From the NCBI GenBank assembly GCA_938036545.1, contig CALHQJ010000021.1:1-34792 (forward strand): DNA of 34,792 bases, read 5' to 3'. The notes beneath the pieces are model-generated. The model worked only from the letters and a program-made list of their open reading frames with translations, had not been told where the DNA came from and ran no database searches. A program made the translations under genes and the position numbers. The stretch comes from an uncultured Clostridium sp. (lineage in GTDB: Bacteria > Bacillota > Clostridia > Lachnospirales > Lachnospiraceae). Shown here one piece after another: positions 1 through 7,524 of the stretch (its first letter is position 1; each line of letters opens with the position of its first letter).

Positions 1-55
1 TAACAAGACTGCGCCTGTCGTTGAAAAAACTTTCACTGAAAGTTTTTTCTTCCTC
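1..55. repeat. 55-bp direct repeat, copy 1 (contains palindrome)
   Basis: This stretch is repeated base for base at 154-208. Each copy carries a perfect inverted repeat (positions 23-49 here), with an 11-bp arm ending in six A residues, a 3-base loop and an arm ending in six T residues. It could therefore act as a bidirectional intrinsic terminator. The copy may extend left of the window. The 98 bp between the copies hold no convincing gene. Confidence 0.8.
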
Positions 56-153
56 TTCTGGCTCATAAGCTCCGCTTTGCAAGCCGTCGCTAACTCGCTG
101 CGGTCACTTGTCTTGTAACTTTTGCCGCGCCGCGCTGCCGCTTGCTTGCAAAA

Positions 154-208
154 TAACAAGACTGCGCCTGTCGTTGAAAAAACTTTCACTGAAAGTTTTT
201 TCTTCCTC
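154..208. repeat. 55-bp direct repeat, copy 2 (contains palindrome)
   Basis: Exact second copy of the repeat at 1-55, with the same AAAAAACTTTC-ACT-GAAAGTTTTTT palindrome at 176-202. Two identical intergenic copies about 150 bp apart suggest a dispersed palindromic element of this genome or a local duplication of a terminator. No coding sequence is supported on either strand here. Confidence 0.8.
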
Positions 209-245
209 CAGCCCAAAGCAAGCTTGCTTTGGTCGCAAAAAGCAC

Positions 246-268
246 AAAAAAAACCGCCCGAAGGCGGT
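246..268 (-). terminator. Intrinsic terminator of tRNA-Pro
   Basis: On the minus strand the sequence reads ACCGCC, loop TTCG, GGCGGT, then seven T residues. It starts a few bases after the CCA end of the tRNA, so it terminates that transcript. The UUCG tetraloop and uninterrupted U-tract make this a strong call. Confidence 0.85.
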
Positions 269-272
269 ATGG

Positions 273-349
273 TGGTCGGGACAGACGGATTCGAACCATC
301 GGCATCTTGCTCCCAAAGCAAGCGCTCTACCAGGCTGAGCTATGTCCCG
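273..349 (-). tRNA. tRNA-Pro (anticodon TGG)
   Basis: The minus strand folds into a complete cloverleaf of 77 nt including an encoded CCA. The acceptor stem CGGGACA pairs with TGTCCCG. The D arm has GCTC/GAGC, and the anticodon stem CTTGC/GCAAG encloses loop TTTGGGA with anticodon TGG and G37. The T loop is TTCGAAT. The proline identity follows from the anticodon. A terminator follows at once, so it is probably a single-gene transcript. No clear sigma70 promoter was found upstream. Confidence 0.95.
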
Positions 350-505
350 TTGTCAATCGTTTTTCTTCAACAATAATATTTCCCGGCTTTCGTCCGTCCT
401 TTGTCTTGCTGCAGCATCAAACATACGGACAACCGCTTCCCCGAAATTATCATCCGGCTTGGTTATAATAATTAGCCCGCAAAAAAATATTTTGCAACAC
501 CTTTT

Positions 506-1204
506 TCAGTTTCTGCCCAACAAACCGTGATCGTTAAAACTGAAAACCAGACTCTTGCTGACGATAAAATGGTCGATCAGCCGGATTTCCACCGCCGCCA
601 GAGCTTCCGCAATCTTTCTTGTTACCTCAATGTCCGCACGCGAAGGCGTTACGTCGCCGGAAGGATGGTTATGCACCAGGATCAGCGCCGTTGCCCCTTT
701 CAAAACCGCCGAACGCATCACTTCTCCGGGATGTATGGCAACCGCGTTGACACTTCCCCGCTGCTGCACTTCTTCGCCGATAATCCGGTTTTTGGCATTA
801 AGAAAAATCACGCGGAATTCTTCCCTGTCTTTGTAACCGGAAGCCGCGCGGCAGTATTCGATAATTGCGTCGTAACTGGTCAGAACCGGCGCTTCGGTCG
901 CGCTCAATTTCTGCCAGGTCATTCTCAGCGCCGCCTCGCGCACAATCCGGAACACGAGAATTGTATTCTCCTTCAGACCGGTAAAAGTCATCAGTTTGTC
1001 GTCAGAAGCAAACAAGACTTCGGCAAAACTGCCGAATTCCTTAACCAGCGCTTTTGCCAGCGGTTTGGTATCTTTTCTCGGGATCGCCAGCGTCAGCAGC
1101 AGTTCCAGCATCTCATAATCCGCCATGTCTCCGCCGCCGCCGAGTTTGAATCGCTCTTTCAGCCGCTGACGGTGACCTATGTAATCCGGGAGTTCCTCGC
1201 TCAT
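506..1204 (-). CDS. radC: RadC family (JAB/MPN metalloprotease-fold) protein
   Basis: Protein of 232 aa. The N-terminal half (about residues 20-95) is the helix-hairpin-helix-like RadC region. The C-terminal half is a JAB/MPN domain with the metal-binding signature HNHPSGD (H178, H180, D184) and a conserved Glu in IIGEE near 145. Length is normal for the family. RadC was once tied to DNA repair, but its biochemical role is unsettled, so the name is a family assignment. The start lies 8 bp after the stop of map, which indicates a map-radC operon. A poor AT-rich hairpin near 480-497 is the only terminator-like signal downstream. Confidence 0.93.
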   Translation of the reverse strand: MSEELPDYIGHRQRLKERFKLGGGGDMADYEMLELLLTLAIPRKDTKPLAKALVKEFGSFAEVLFASDDKLMTFTGLKENTILVFRIVREAALRMTWQKLSATEAPVLTSYDAIIEYCRAASGYKDREEFRVIFLNAKNRIIGEEVQQRGSVNAVAIHPGEVMRSAVLKGATALILVHNHPSGDVTPSRADIEVTRKIAEALAAVEIRLIDHFIVSKSLVFSFNDHGLLGRN

Positions 1205-1212
1205 GCCTGTCC

Positions 1213-2010
1213 TTATTTATACGGCGGTTTATCCAGACCTTTCGGGGAATAGGTAAAGACTTCATACCCGTCTTTGGTTACCCCCAGAGAATGTTCAAAC
1301 TGCGCGGAAAGCGACTTGTCGCGGGTAACGGCCGTCCAGCCGTTGGACATGATGAAGCCGTCTTTCCTGCCGATGTTGATCATCGGTTCGATGGTAAAGA
1401 ACATCCCCTCTTCCATTACCGGCCCGGTGCCTTTGCGGCCGCAGTGCATAACGTTCGGACTGTCGTGAAAAACCCGGCCCAGCCCGTGTCCGCAAAACAT
1501 ATCGACCACCGAATAGCCGTATTTGTGCGCATATTCTTCAATCACCGCGCCGATGTCGCCGAAATGCGCTCCCGGACGGACAACCTCAATGCCGCGCATC
1601 ATACATTCGTAGGTAACGTCGCACAGGCGCGTCGCCTTCAGTTTCGGCTTTCCGGCATAATACATGCGGCTGGTATCGCCGAACCAGCCGTCGAGAATGA
1701 CCGTAACGTCAATGTTCAAAATATCGCCGTCGGCCAACTTGCGGTCGTCCGGAATGCCGTGGCAGATCACATGGTTGATCGAAATGCAGGTCGATTTCGG
1801 ATAACCGTGATAGCCCAGACACGCGGGCACGGCACCGTGACTTTCTATATATTTGCGGCACAAATCGTCAAGCTCGCCGGTCGTAACGCCGACGTCCACA
1901 TAATCGGTGATATAGTCCAAAACTTCCGCCGCCAGTTTTCCGGCACGGCGCATTTTTTCAAAATCTTCCGGATTGTATACGACAATCCCGTCTTTGGTTT
2001 TTCTTGTCAA
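1213..2010 (-). CDS. map: Methionine aminopeptidase type I
   Basis: Protein of 265 aa that removes the initiator methionine from nascent proteins in the cytoplasm. All five metal ligands of the pita-bread fold are visible: D101 (NIDVT), D112 (GDTSR), H175 (CGHGLG), E208 (TIEP) and E239 (QFEHS), plus the substrate-side H84 (ICHG). The start is a TTG at 2008-2010, chosen because AAGGAG lies 7 nt upstream; no in-frame ATG precedes the conserved region. It is the first gene of a two-gene unit with radC and divergent from tspO. The short N-terminus without a zinc-finger extension fits a proteobacterial type Ia enzyme. Confidence 0.95.
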   Translation of the reverse strand: MTRKTKDGIVVYNPEDFEKMRRAGKLAAEVLDYITDYVDVGVTTGELDDLCRKYIESHGAVPACLGYHGYPKSTCISINHVICHGIPDDRKLADGDILNIDVTVILDGWFGDTSRMYYAGKPKLKATRLCDVTYECMMRGIEVVRPGAHFGDIGAVIEEYAHKYGYSVVDMFCGHGLGRVFHDSPNVMHCGRKGTGPVMEEGMFFTIEPMINIGRKDGFIMSNGWTAVTRDKSLSAQFEHSLGVTKDGYEVFTYSPKGLDKPPYK

Positions 2011-2080
2011 TTGCGCACTCCTTGCTTAATCTTTTACCGTTATGTTTACACCTGCGGCCGTTTTTTTGCAACAGCTTTTC

Positions 2081-2108
2081 TTGAATATCCGCATATGCCG
2101 CTTATATC
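2081..2108 (+). promoter_or_regulatory. Possible sigma70 promoter of tspO
   Basis: TTGAAT (2081-2086), a 16-bp spacer and TATATC (2103-2108) lie just ahead of the strong Shine-Dalgarno AAGGAAGGAG of tspO. Both hexamers match the consensus at only 4 of 6 positions. The placement in a 124-bp divergent intergenic region is the main support. Confidence 0.3.
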
Positions 2109-2134
2109 GGAAACAAAAAGGAAGGAGAAAAACG

Positions 2135-2623
2135 ATGGCCGACGTCCGCAAATTTCTTTACTGTCTGTTCATGACCGCCCTCACGCTCATTGTCGGCGCC
2201 TATTTCAACTATACCGGCGTCAGTACCTGGTATCAAGAAATGGAAAAACCGGCCTTAACGCCGCCCGACTACGTTTTTCCGGTCGCCTGGATACTGATTT
2301 ATCTGCTGATGACAGTCGCTTTTTATCTGGCATTCGTCAACGCCCCCGTCCGGCAGGAAAGCTCGCGCACCAACGGCTTTTTCATCAATCAGCTGTTTCT
2401 GCATGTTTTGTGGACTTTTGCCTTTTTTTACACCGGTCACACCGGGCTGGCTCTGCTCATCGTAATCGTGCTTAATATTGTCGTTTTCAGAAGCATTTAC
2501 TGGTTTTGGCGCGTTTCTCCCGTTTCCGCCTTGCTGCTGGTGCCTTATCAGGGCTGGCTGCTGTTTGCCGCCTGGCTCAACGCCGGCTTTGTCTATCTCC
2601 ACGGATATACGGTAACTTTTTAG
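2135..2623 (+). CDS. tspO: TspO/MBR family membrane protein
   Basis: Protein of 162 aa with five predicted membrane helices, the size and topology of the translocator/benzodiazepine-receptor family, which binds tetrapyrroles in the cytoplasmic or outer membrane. Family marks include WYQEMEKPALTPPDYVFPVA after helix 1 and the aromatic-rich YWFWRVSPVSALLLVPY before the last helix. The ATG at 2135 is preferred over an in-frame ATG at 2042, because GGAAGGAG precedes it and the family starts close to helix 1. The gene stands alone between divergent map and alaS. No tetrapyrrole gene is nearby, so the ligand and role in this organism are open. Confidence 0.9.
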   Translation: MADVRKFLYCLFMTALTLIVGAYFNYTGVSTWYQEMEKPALTPPDYVFPVAWILIYLLMTVAFYLAFVNAPVRQESSRTNGFFINQLFLHVLWTFAFFYTGHTGLALLIVIVLNIVVFRSIYWFWRVSPVSALLLVPYQGWLLFAAWLNAGFVYLHGYTVTF

Positions 2624-2723
2624 GAATTTTTACCAATTTTCTATAGACAGATAAAGAAGATTGCATTAAAAGTTAGGGTTAGTTTTTTTAGTCCCATTTA
2701 ATGTATTTGGAAAGAAATTGGTT

Positions 2724-5354
2724 ATGACGACGACTGTAAATCAGATAAGAAGCACTTTTCTCGACTATTTTGCCAAAAACGGACATAAGATTGTCCCGTC
2801 ATCCCCGCTCGTGCCCGACAACGACCCGACCCTGATGTTTACCAACTCGGGCATGGTGCAATTTAAAAACATTCTTGCCGGCAACGAAACCCGGGATTAT
2901 ACCCGCGCCGCCTCTTCGCAGAAAAGCGTGCGTGCCGGCGGCAAACACAACGACCTCGACAGTGTCGGCTACGACGTCCGCCACCACACTTTCTTTGAAA
3001 TGCTCGGCAACTTCTCTTTCGGCGACTATTTTAAAGAAGGCGCCATCAGCTATGCCTGGGAGCTTTTGACCAAATATTTCGACCTGCCGGCAGACCGGCT
3101 GGCGGTAACCATTTATCATAACGACGAAGAAGCCTACGCGCTGTGGAAAAAGATTTCCGGCCTGCCGGACGACAGAATCATCCGCATTGCCACCAAAGAC
3201 AACTTCTGGCAGATGGGTGACACCGGCCCCTGCGGCCCCTGTTCGGAAATCTTTTACGACCACGGGCCGGAAGTCTGGGGCGGCCTGCCCGGCACCCCGG
3301 AAGAAGACGGCGACCGCTTCATCGAAATCTGGAACCTGGTTTTCGACCAGTTTGAAGACCTGCCCGACGGCAGCCGCATCAACCTGAAAAAGCCCTCCAT
3401 CGATACCGGCATGGGGCTGGAACGCATTGCCGCCATTCTGCAGGGCGTGCATTCCAACTTTGACATCGACCTTTTCCGCAACCTGATCAAGTCGATTGCC
3501 GACATTGCCAACTCCGATCCCGAAGGTCCGCTCAAAGCTTCCCACAACGTAATTGCCGACCACCTGCGTTCGGCCGCTTTCCTGATTGCCGACGGCGTGC
3601 TGCCTTCAAACGAAGGGCGCGGCTACGTTCTGCGCCGCATTATGCGACGGGCGATGCGTCACGTTCACCTTCTGGGCGTCAGAGAACCGATGATGTACAA
3701 GCTGCTGCCTTCCCTGCAGCGGGAAATGGGCGAAGCCTATCCCGAACTTTACCGGGCGGAAGCGCTGATCACGGAAACGCTGAAAACCGAAGAAAGCAAA
3801 TTTATCCGCACGCTGGAAAAAGGCCTGCGGCTCTTGGACGACGAAACCGCAAATCTGAAAGCCGGCGATACCCTGCCCGGCAAAACCGCGTTCAAACTTT
3901 ATGACACTTACGGCTTCCCGCTTGACCTCACCCAGGATGCGCTGAAAGCCAAAAACATCGGCGTCGATACCGAAGGTTTTGACCGCGCCATGGAACAGCA
4001 GCGCGCCGAAGCCCGCAAAAACTGGGCCGGTTCCGGTGACGAAGGAATCGAAAAGATCTGGTTTGAAATGTTTGACAAACTGGGCAAAAGCGAATTTCTC
4101 GGCTACACCTGCACCAAAGCCGACGGCCAGATCACCGCGCTGGTACAAAACGGACAGCCGGTTGAAAGCGTCAACGGCGGTGAATTTTACCTGATTGCCA
4201 ACCAGACGCCTTTTTACGGAGAATCCGGCGGCCAGGTCGGCGACATCGGCCGCATCAACGGCAAGGATTTTGCCATAGAAGTCACCGATACAAAAAAGAA
4301 AATCGACGGCATGGTGGTTCACTGCTGCAAAATGATCGACGGCACCGTCAAAACCGGCGACATCGCCTCGTTTGAAGTCGATGAGAAAAACCGTGACAAA
4401 ATCCGCGCCAACCACTCGGTCACCCACCTTTTGCACCGCGCCCTGCGCGACATCCTCGGCGACCACGTCACGCAAAAAGGCTCTTACGTCTGCGCCGGCC
4501 GCGCCCGTTTCGACATCTCACACCCCAAACAGATCACGAATGAAGAACTGCGCAAAGCCGAAGATATCGTCAATGCCGCCGTTCGCAAAAACTACAAAAC
4601 GGTCACCCGCATCATGACGCCGGATGAGGCGATCAAACTCGGCGCCATGGCTCTGTTCGGCGAAAAATACGGCGAAACGGTACGGGTTGTCAGCATGGAA
4701 AACGATGACGAAGTTTTCTCCCGCGAACTCTGCGGCGGCACCCATGTCCGTTCTACCGGCGACATCGGCTATTTTAACATTGTCAGCGAAAGCGCCGTTG
4801 CCGCAGGCATCCGCCGGGTTGAATTCGTAACCGGGCACGCGGCCGAAAAATATGCGCAGGACATTGAAGATAAGCTGCATGACATCAGCAAAATTTTAAA
4901 AACCAATACCAACGACTTGGAAGCACGAATCAATCTTTTGCTTGAAGATAAAAAACGCCTGGAAACGGAAATTCTCAACCTCAAAAAACAATTTGTCAGC
5001 CACAAAACCGCCGACAATCAGGACAAAATCGAAACCGTCAACGGCATCAAATTCGTCGCCAAACAGATTGATAACGTTCAGGCCAAAGAGCTGAAAGCCT
5101 TTGTCGACGAAATCAAGGAACAAATCAAAAGCGGCGTCATCGCCCTGTTCTCGTGCAACGAAGGCAAAGTTTCCGCCGTTATCGGCGTTACCGACGACCT
5201 CACCGGCAAATATTCGGCCGTCGGTCTGATCAAAACCGTGGCACCGTTTATCGGCGCAAACGGCGGCGGCGGACGTCCCGACATGGCACAGACCGGCGGC
5301 GCGGAAACTTCCCGCATCAACGAAGCGATCGAAGCGCTGCGGAAAAGCATCTGA
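2724..5354 (+). CDS. alaS: Alanyl-tRNA synthetase
   Basis: Protein of 876 aa, the typical bacterial length. It charges tRNA-Ala in the cytoplasm and would also charge the tmRNA found at 10462. It has the class II catalytic domain (about 1-240; FTNSGMVQFK, RHHTFFEMLGN, DTGMGLER), then the tRNA-recognition domain. The editing domain has zinc/catalytic motifs HSVTHLLH (near 563) and CGGTH (near 670). A coiled coil and a C-Ala domain ending in GANGGGGRPDMAQTGG follow. The ATG at 2724 is chosen over a TTG at 2718. The Shine-Dalgarno (GGAAAG) is weak and distant. A kinase-like membrane gene follows after 23 bp, probably cotranscribed. Confidence 0.97.
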   Translation: MTTTVNQIRSTFLDYFAKNGHKIVPSSPLVPDNDPTLMFTNSGMVQFKNILAGNETRDYTRAASSQKSVRAGGKHNDLDSVGYDVRHHTFFEMLGNFSFGDYFKEGAISYAWELLTKYFDLPADRLAVTIYHNDEEAYALWKKISGLPDDRIIRIATKDNFWQMGDTGPCGPCSEIFYDHGPEVWGGLPGTPEEDGDRFIEIWNLVFDQFEDLPDGSRINLKKPSIDTGMGLERIAAILQGVHSNFDIDLFRNLIKSIADIANSDPEGPLKASHNVIADHLRSAAFLIADGVLPSNEGRGYVLRRIMRRAMRHVHLLGVREPMMYKLLPSLQREMGEAYPELYRAEALITETLKTEESKFIRTLEKGLRLLDDETANLKAGDTLPGKTAFKLYDTYGFPLDLTQDALKAKNIGVDTEGFDRAMEQQRAEARKNWAGSGDEGIEKIWFEMFDKLGKSEFLGYTCTKADGQITALVQNGQPVESVNGGEFYLIANQTPFYGESGGQVGDIGRINGKDFAIEVTDTKKKIDGMVVHCCKMIDGTVKTGDIASFEVDEKNRDKIRANHSVTHLLHRALRDILGDHVTQKGSYVCAGRARFDISHPKQITNEELRKAEDIVNAAVRKNYKTVTRIMTPDEAIKLGAMALFGEKYGETVRVVSMENDDEVFSRELCGGTHVRSTGDIGYFNIVSESAVAAGIRRVEFVTGHAAEKYAQDIEDKLHDISKILKTNTNDLEARINLLLEDKKRLETEILNLKKQFVSHKTADNQDKIETVNGIKFVAKQIDNVQAKELKAFVDEIKEQIKSGVIALFSCNEGKVSAVIGVTDDLTGKYSAVGLIKTVAPFIGANGGGGRPDMAQTGGAETSRINEAIEALRKSI

Positions 5355-5377
5355 CGTTTCCGGCAAGAGGTAAAAGT

Positions 5378-6106
5378 ATGTTTAAGCCGCTGAAAATACC
5401 GGTCAAATTTAAAAAGATCAACCTGCGCAACCGTTACTGGCAGGCACAGGATTATCATTTTCGCGACTACCTGCATACTTTTACCCGCCAGCTTAAGGTT
5501 GACGTCAACAAATCCTTCCGCCGCGAACTCTATCGCAAGCTGATTCATCTCAGTTCGCTTTGGATTCCGCTGACGATATATTTTGTCAGGGAAGAAATAG
5601 CGATAGCAATATTTTCCGCCATTTTTATCGGCAACGGCCTGCTTGAGTACGGCAACTTCAAAAAGTGGAAATGGGCGCGCATCCTTTTCGGGCGTCTGTT
5701 CTCGCGCACTTTGCGCAGCAAGGAAAGTGCCCGCGCGCGCTTTCAGTTCAGCGGTTCGATGTACGTAATGGCGGCAGCAGTCCTGTGCACCGTCTTTTTC
5801 GGCAAGGTTATCGCAGTTCTCTCAATGACGGTCATGCTGGTGTCGGACGCCTGTTCGGCGTTGTTCGGCAAGGCCTACGGCACCCGCCAGATTTATCCGC
5901 ATAAGTCGCTTGAGGGCACTACCGCCTTTTTCGTCAGCGCCCTTCTGATCAATATGCTGTTTCACAATCTGGAACCTTTCGGTTACGCCAGCGTCATCGC
6001 CTGTATTTTTGCCACCCTGGCCGAAGTTTTTGAGAATAAAACCCGGATTGATGACAATCTGGCGATTCCTCTCGCCGTCGGCCTGGTTTTGACCTTTTTA
6101 AATTAA
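5378..6106 (+). CDS. Diacylglycerol/polyprenol kinase-like (CTP-dependent) membrane protein
   Basis: Protein of 242 aa with about 6-7 membrane segments after a basic N-terminal tail of about 55 residues. The motif SDACSALFGKAYG (near 156-168) followed by HKSLEGTTAFF (near 174) matches the CTP-transferase-like family of yeast Dgk1, Sec59 dolichol kinase and plant phytol kinase. These enzymes phosphorylate lipid alcohols with CTP or ATP. The substrate here cannot be told from sequence; diacylglycerol, undecaprenol or a phytol-like alcohol are options. ATG is chosen for AGAGG 7 nt upstream. It follows alaS by 23 bp with no terminator between, so an operon is likely though functionally unrelated. 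Confidence 0.75.
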   Translation: MFKPLKIPVKFKKINLRNRYWQAQDYHFRDYLHTFTRQLKVDVNKSFRRELYRKLIHLSSLWIPLTIYFVREEIAIAIFSAIFIGNGLLEYGNFKKWKWARILFGRLFSRTLRSKESARARFQFSGSMYVMAAAVLCTVFFGKVIAVLSMTVMLVSDACSALFGKAYGTRQIYPHKSLEGTTAFFVSALLINMLFHNLEPFGYASVIACIFATLAEVFENKTRIDDNLAIPLAVGLVLTFLN

Positions 6107-6136
6107 ATCGTACGACCTTATCGGTGCCGCACCGTC

Positions 6137-6163
6137 AAAAAAAACGTCCCCGCCTTTGGACGT
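6137..6163 (-). terminator. Terminator-like hairpin, minus-strand polarity
   Basis: The inverted repeat ACGTCC (6144-6149) and GGACGT (6158-6163) has an 8-base loop. On the minus strand a run of eight T residues follows it. No minus-strand gene lies just upstream, so it may stop antisense transcription or be part of a larger fold. Its use as a plus-strand terminator for the kinase-like gene is less convincing because the plus strand lacks a T-run. Confidence 0.45.
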
Positions 6164-6295
6164 CTTCCCCTGAAAAGGGAAAATCCGCTTGTTTTTCCTG
6201 CCGTTTGAGGATACCATAAAACCCCGAAAAAACGCGGCGCGTTCCCCGCGCTTGCAACTTTTCTTCCCGAAATTTAAGAACTGGGAAAGGCAAAA

Positions 6296-6820
6296 ATGAA
6301 ACTTTACCATTATATTACCAAAGGAAATTCCGCACTGACGGACGGCATTTTGTCTTTTGCCCGCAACCCGCAGGCAGACCTGACATATTATTACAGACGC
6401 TCCGGCGCTGACACGCATGAGGGCATCATACGTTGGATGGAAAGCTGTTTTGCCGGCAGAAGCCGCGGTATCCGGGGTTTTACCGAGCCGATACAATGGA
6501 CGCGGCACAGTTTGAACCTGAAAAGCTTCGTCGACAACGCCGACCTTTTTGCCATCGACCTCGACGCTCTTGATGCCGACGGACGAATTGAAGCCGTATA
6601 TGTCAGTCCTCCGGTAACGGAAATTCCCGGCATAAAGGAAAGCCGTGACTGTGATGAAATATTGCAAAAACTTTCCGGTATCGAAGAAATCAGTCTTTCC
6701 CCGATCGACTGGAGCGTATGTAACGATAAACTCGGCCGCCGGTTTGCCTATATCCGCTATTACCTTGTCATAGTCAAAGACGGCATTATCCCTCCCCGCT
6801 ACATCAGCCAAATACCATAA
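6296..6820 (+). CDS. Unknown protein with LYHY start, possible toxin-like/ADP-ribosyltransferase-like fold
   Basis: Protein of 174 aa that I do not recognise with certainty. It has no signal peptide or membrane helix and is rich in aromatic residues. Visible landmarks are MKLYHYITKG at the N-terminus, WMESCFAGRSRGIRGFTEP (near 47-65), VYVSPPV (near 101) and a C-terminal IRYYLVIVKDGIIPPRYI. An N-terminal LYHY-T-K-like segment is seen in several families that use an ADP-ribosyltransferase-like fold; that link is only a hypothesis. The start is supported by GGGAAAGG upstream. It is a single-gene unit closed by a strong terminator at 6851. Codon use resembles the neighbouring alphaproteobacterial genes. 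Confidence 0.6.
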   Translation: MKLYHYITKGNSALTDGILSFARNPQADLTYYYRRSGADTHEGIIRWMESCFAGRSRGIRGFTEPIQWTRHSLNLKSFVDNADLFAIDLDALDADGRIEAVYVSPPVTEIPGIKESRDCDEILQKLSGIEEISLSPIDWSVCNDKLGRRFAYIRYYLVIVKDGIIPPRYISQIP

Positions 6821-6844
6821 ATCGCCCGATCCGGCATCGGCGCA

Positions 6845-6988
6845 AAAAATACCCCGCGTCAAACGCGGGGTCCTTTCTTAACGGGTGTAGCCCTAACAAC
6901 ACCGGCGGACGCTTAAAGGACGAATGGAAGTCTGAGGGAATAAAAATTATCGGCCGCCCGCAAACCGGGCAGGATCCGCGGTCAACTG
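6845..6988 (-). ncRNA. Candidate small RNA in a gene-free region
   Basis: No open reading frame of note lies here, yet the minus strand has the parts of a small RNA gene. A promoter-like TTGTAA (7017-7022), an 18-bp spacer and TATATA (6993-6998) would start a transcript of about 140 nt. That transcript would end at the terminator at 6851-6871. Inside are a perfect GCCCG/CGGGC hairpin (6956-6970), a GGTGT/ACACC hairpin (6884-6903) and possible long-range pairing of GGCGG with CCGCC. Size and rod-like pairing would suit a 6S-type RNA, but I could not match the conserved bubble, so identity is open. Confidence 0.22.
6846..6878. terminator. Strong bidirectional terminator
   Basis: A GC-rich 8-bp stem ACCCCGCG/CGCGGGGT (6851-6858 and 6864-6871) with loop TCAAA. 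It is followed by CCTTTCTT on the plus strand and, on the minus strand, by ATTTTTTG. It ends the unknown gene at 6296. It may also end a minus-strand transcript coming from the gene-free region to its right. Confidence 0.8.
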
Positions 6989-7472
6989 AATTTATATAGC
7001 GCTTTCTTTCGGCCGGTTACAAATTTTCCCGTAATTTTCGGGTATTTTTCCCATTGTATCACCATAGCACCCCTTACACCCAAATTTTCTGTTTCTATAT
7101 CGAAATTTTGCATTTTTCCATCGTTTATACATCTGCAAACGCCTCTTATCCCATGATGAAAATTATCGAGAACATGGTCGGACAGACTTCTGCTTCTGTT
7201 ATGCCTGTCCCTTTCCATCGGCATAAGTCCCCGAGATCCGTCCCATCTCCACGCATCAACCTCCGCAAAACGCCTTTTTATGATACTTCGGTGGAAGACA
7301 ATATGATATTTACAATTCCATGTTGTATGTACCGATGTATTTTATGTCATAAACAAACTCCTTTGCTTTTTATATCCGGTCAAATCTCTCTCGATATAAC
7401 AAAGGAGTTTTTTTGTTCGCAAAGCTTTAAGACCTTTGGAACCACGTGCCCCGCGCATGGTTCTCCCGTTAA
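6989..7472. other. Gene-free AT-rich stretch
   Basis: About 480 bp without a supported gene between the unknown gene at 6296 and the minus-strand operon ending at 7525. Open frames here have no ribosome binding site and no family resemblance. The content is more AT-rich than the neighbours. The only structured element seen is the long hairpin at 7352-7417. Confidence 0.6.
7352..7417 (+). terminator. Long hairpin with T-run, terminator-like
   Basis: AACAAACTCCTTTG (7352-7365) pairs with CAAAGGAG followed by seven T residues (7400-7414). A second inner helix TATATC/GATATA (7371-7376 and 7393-7398) also forms. The plus strand ends in a U-tract, as for an intrinsic terminator, although the loop region is long. 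On the minus strand the left arm becomes AAAGGAG seven bases before ATG ACA TAA, a three-codon open frame with a perfect ribosome binding site. Confidence 0.4.
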
Positions 7473-7508
7473 AAAAACGGATCGTTTTTATGAAAACGAT
7501 CCGTTTTT
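7473..7508. terminator. Perfect palindromic terminator of the folA operon
   Basis: A 16-bp perfect inverted repeat (7473-7488 and 7493-7508) with loop TATG. It begins with five A and ends with five T residues, so it works on either strand. It lies 16 bp past the stop of the last gene of the minus-strand folA-thyA operon. Confidence 0.85.
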
Positions 7509-7524
7509 GCGCTTACAGCCTTTG

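Noticed and set aside
350..505. 23-codon frame on the minus strand ending at the tRNA-Pro 5' end
   Set aside because: Too short, no ribosome binding site and no family resemblance; it may be chance in an AT-rich leader.
527..1252. Long plus-strand frame over radC
   Set aside because: It is a shadow of radC; the minus-strand protein has the JAB motif HNHPSGD and a family-typical length.
2799..5366. Long minus-strand frames over alaS
   Set aside because: They arise from the codon bias of alaS, which has complete class II and editing motifs on the plus strand.
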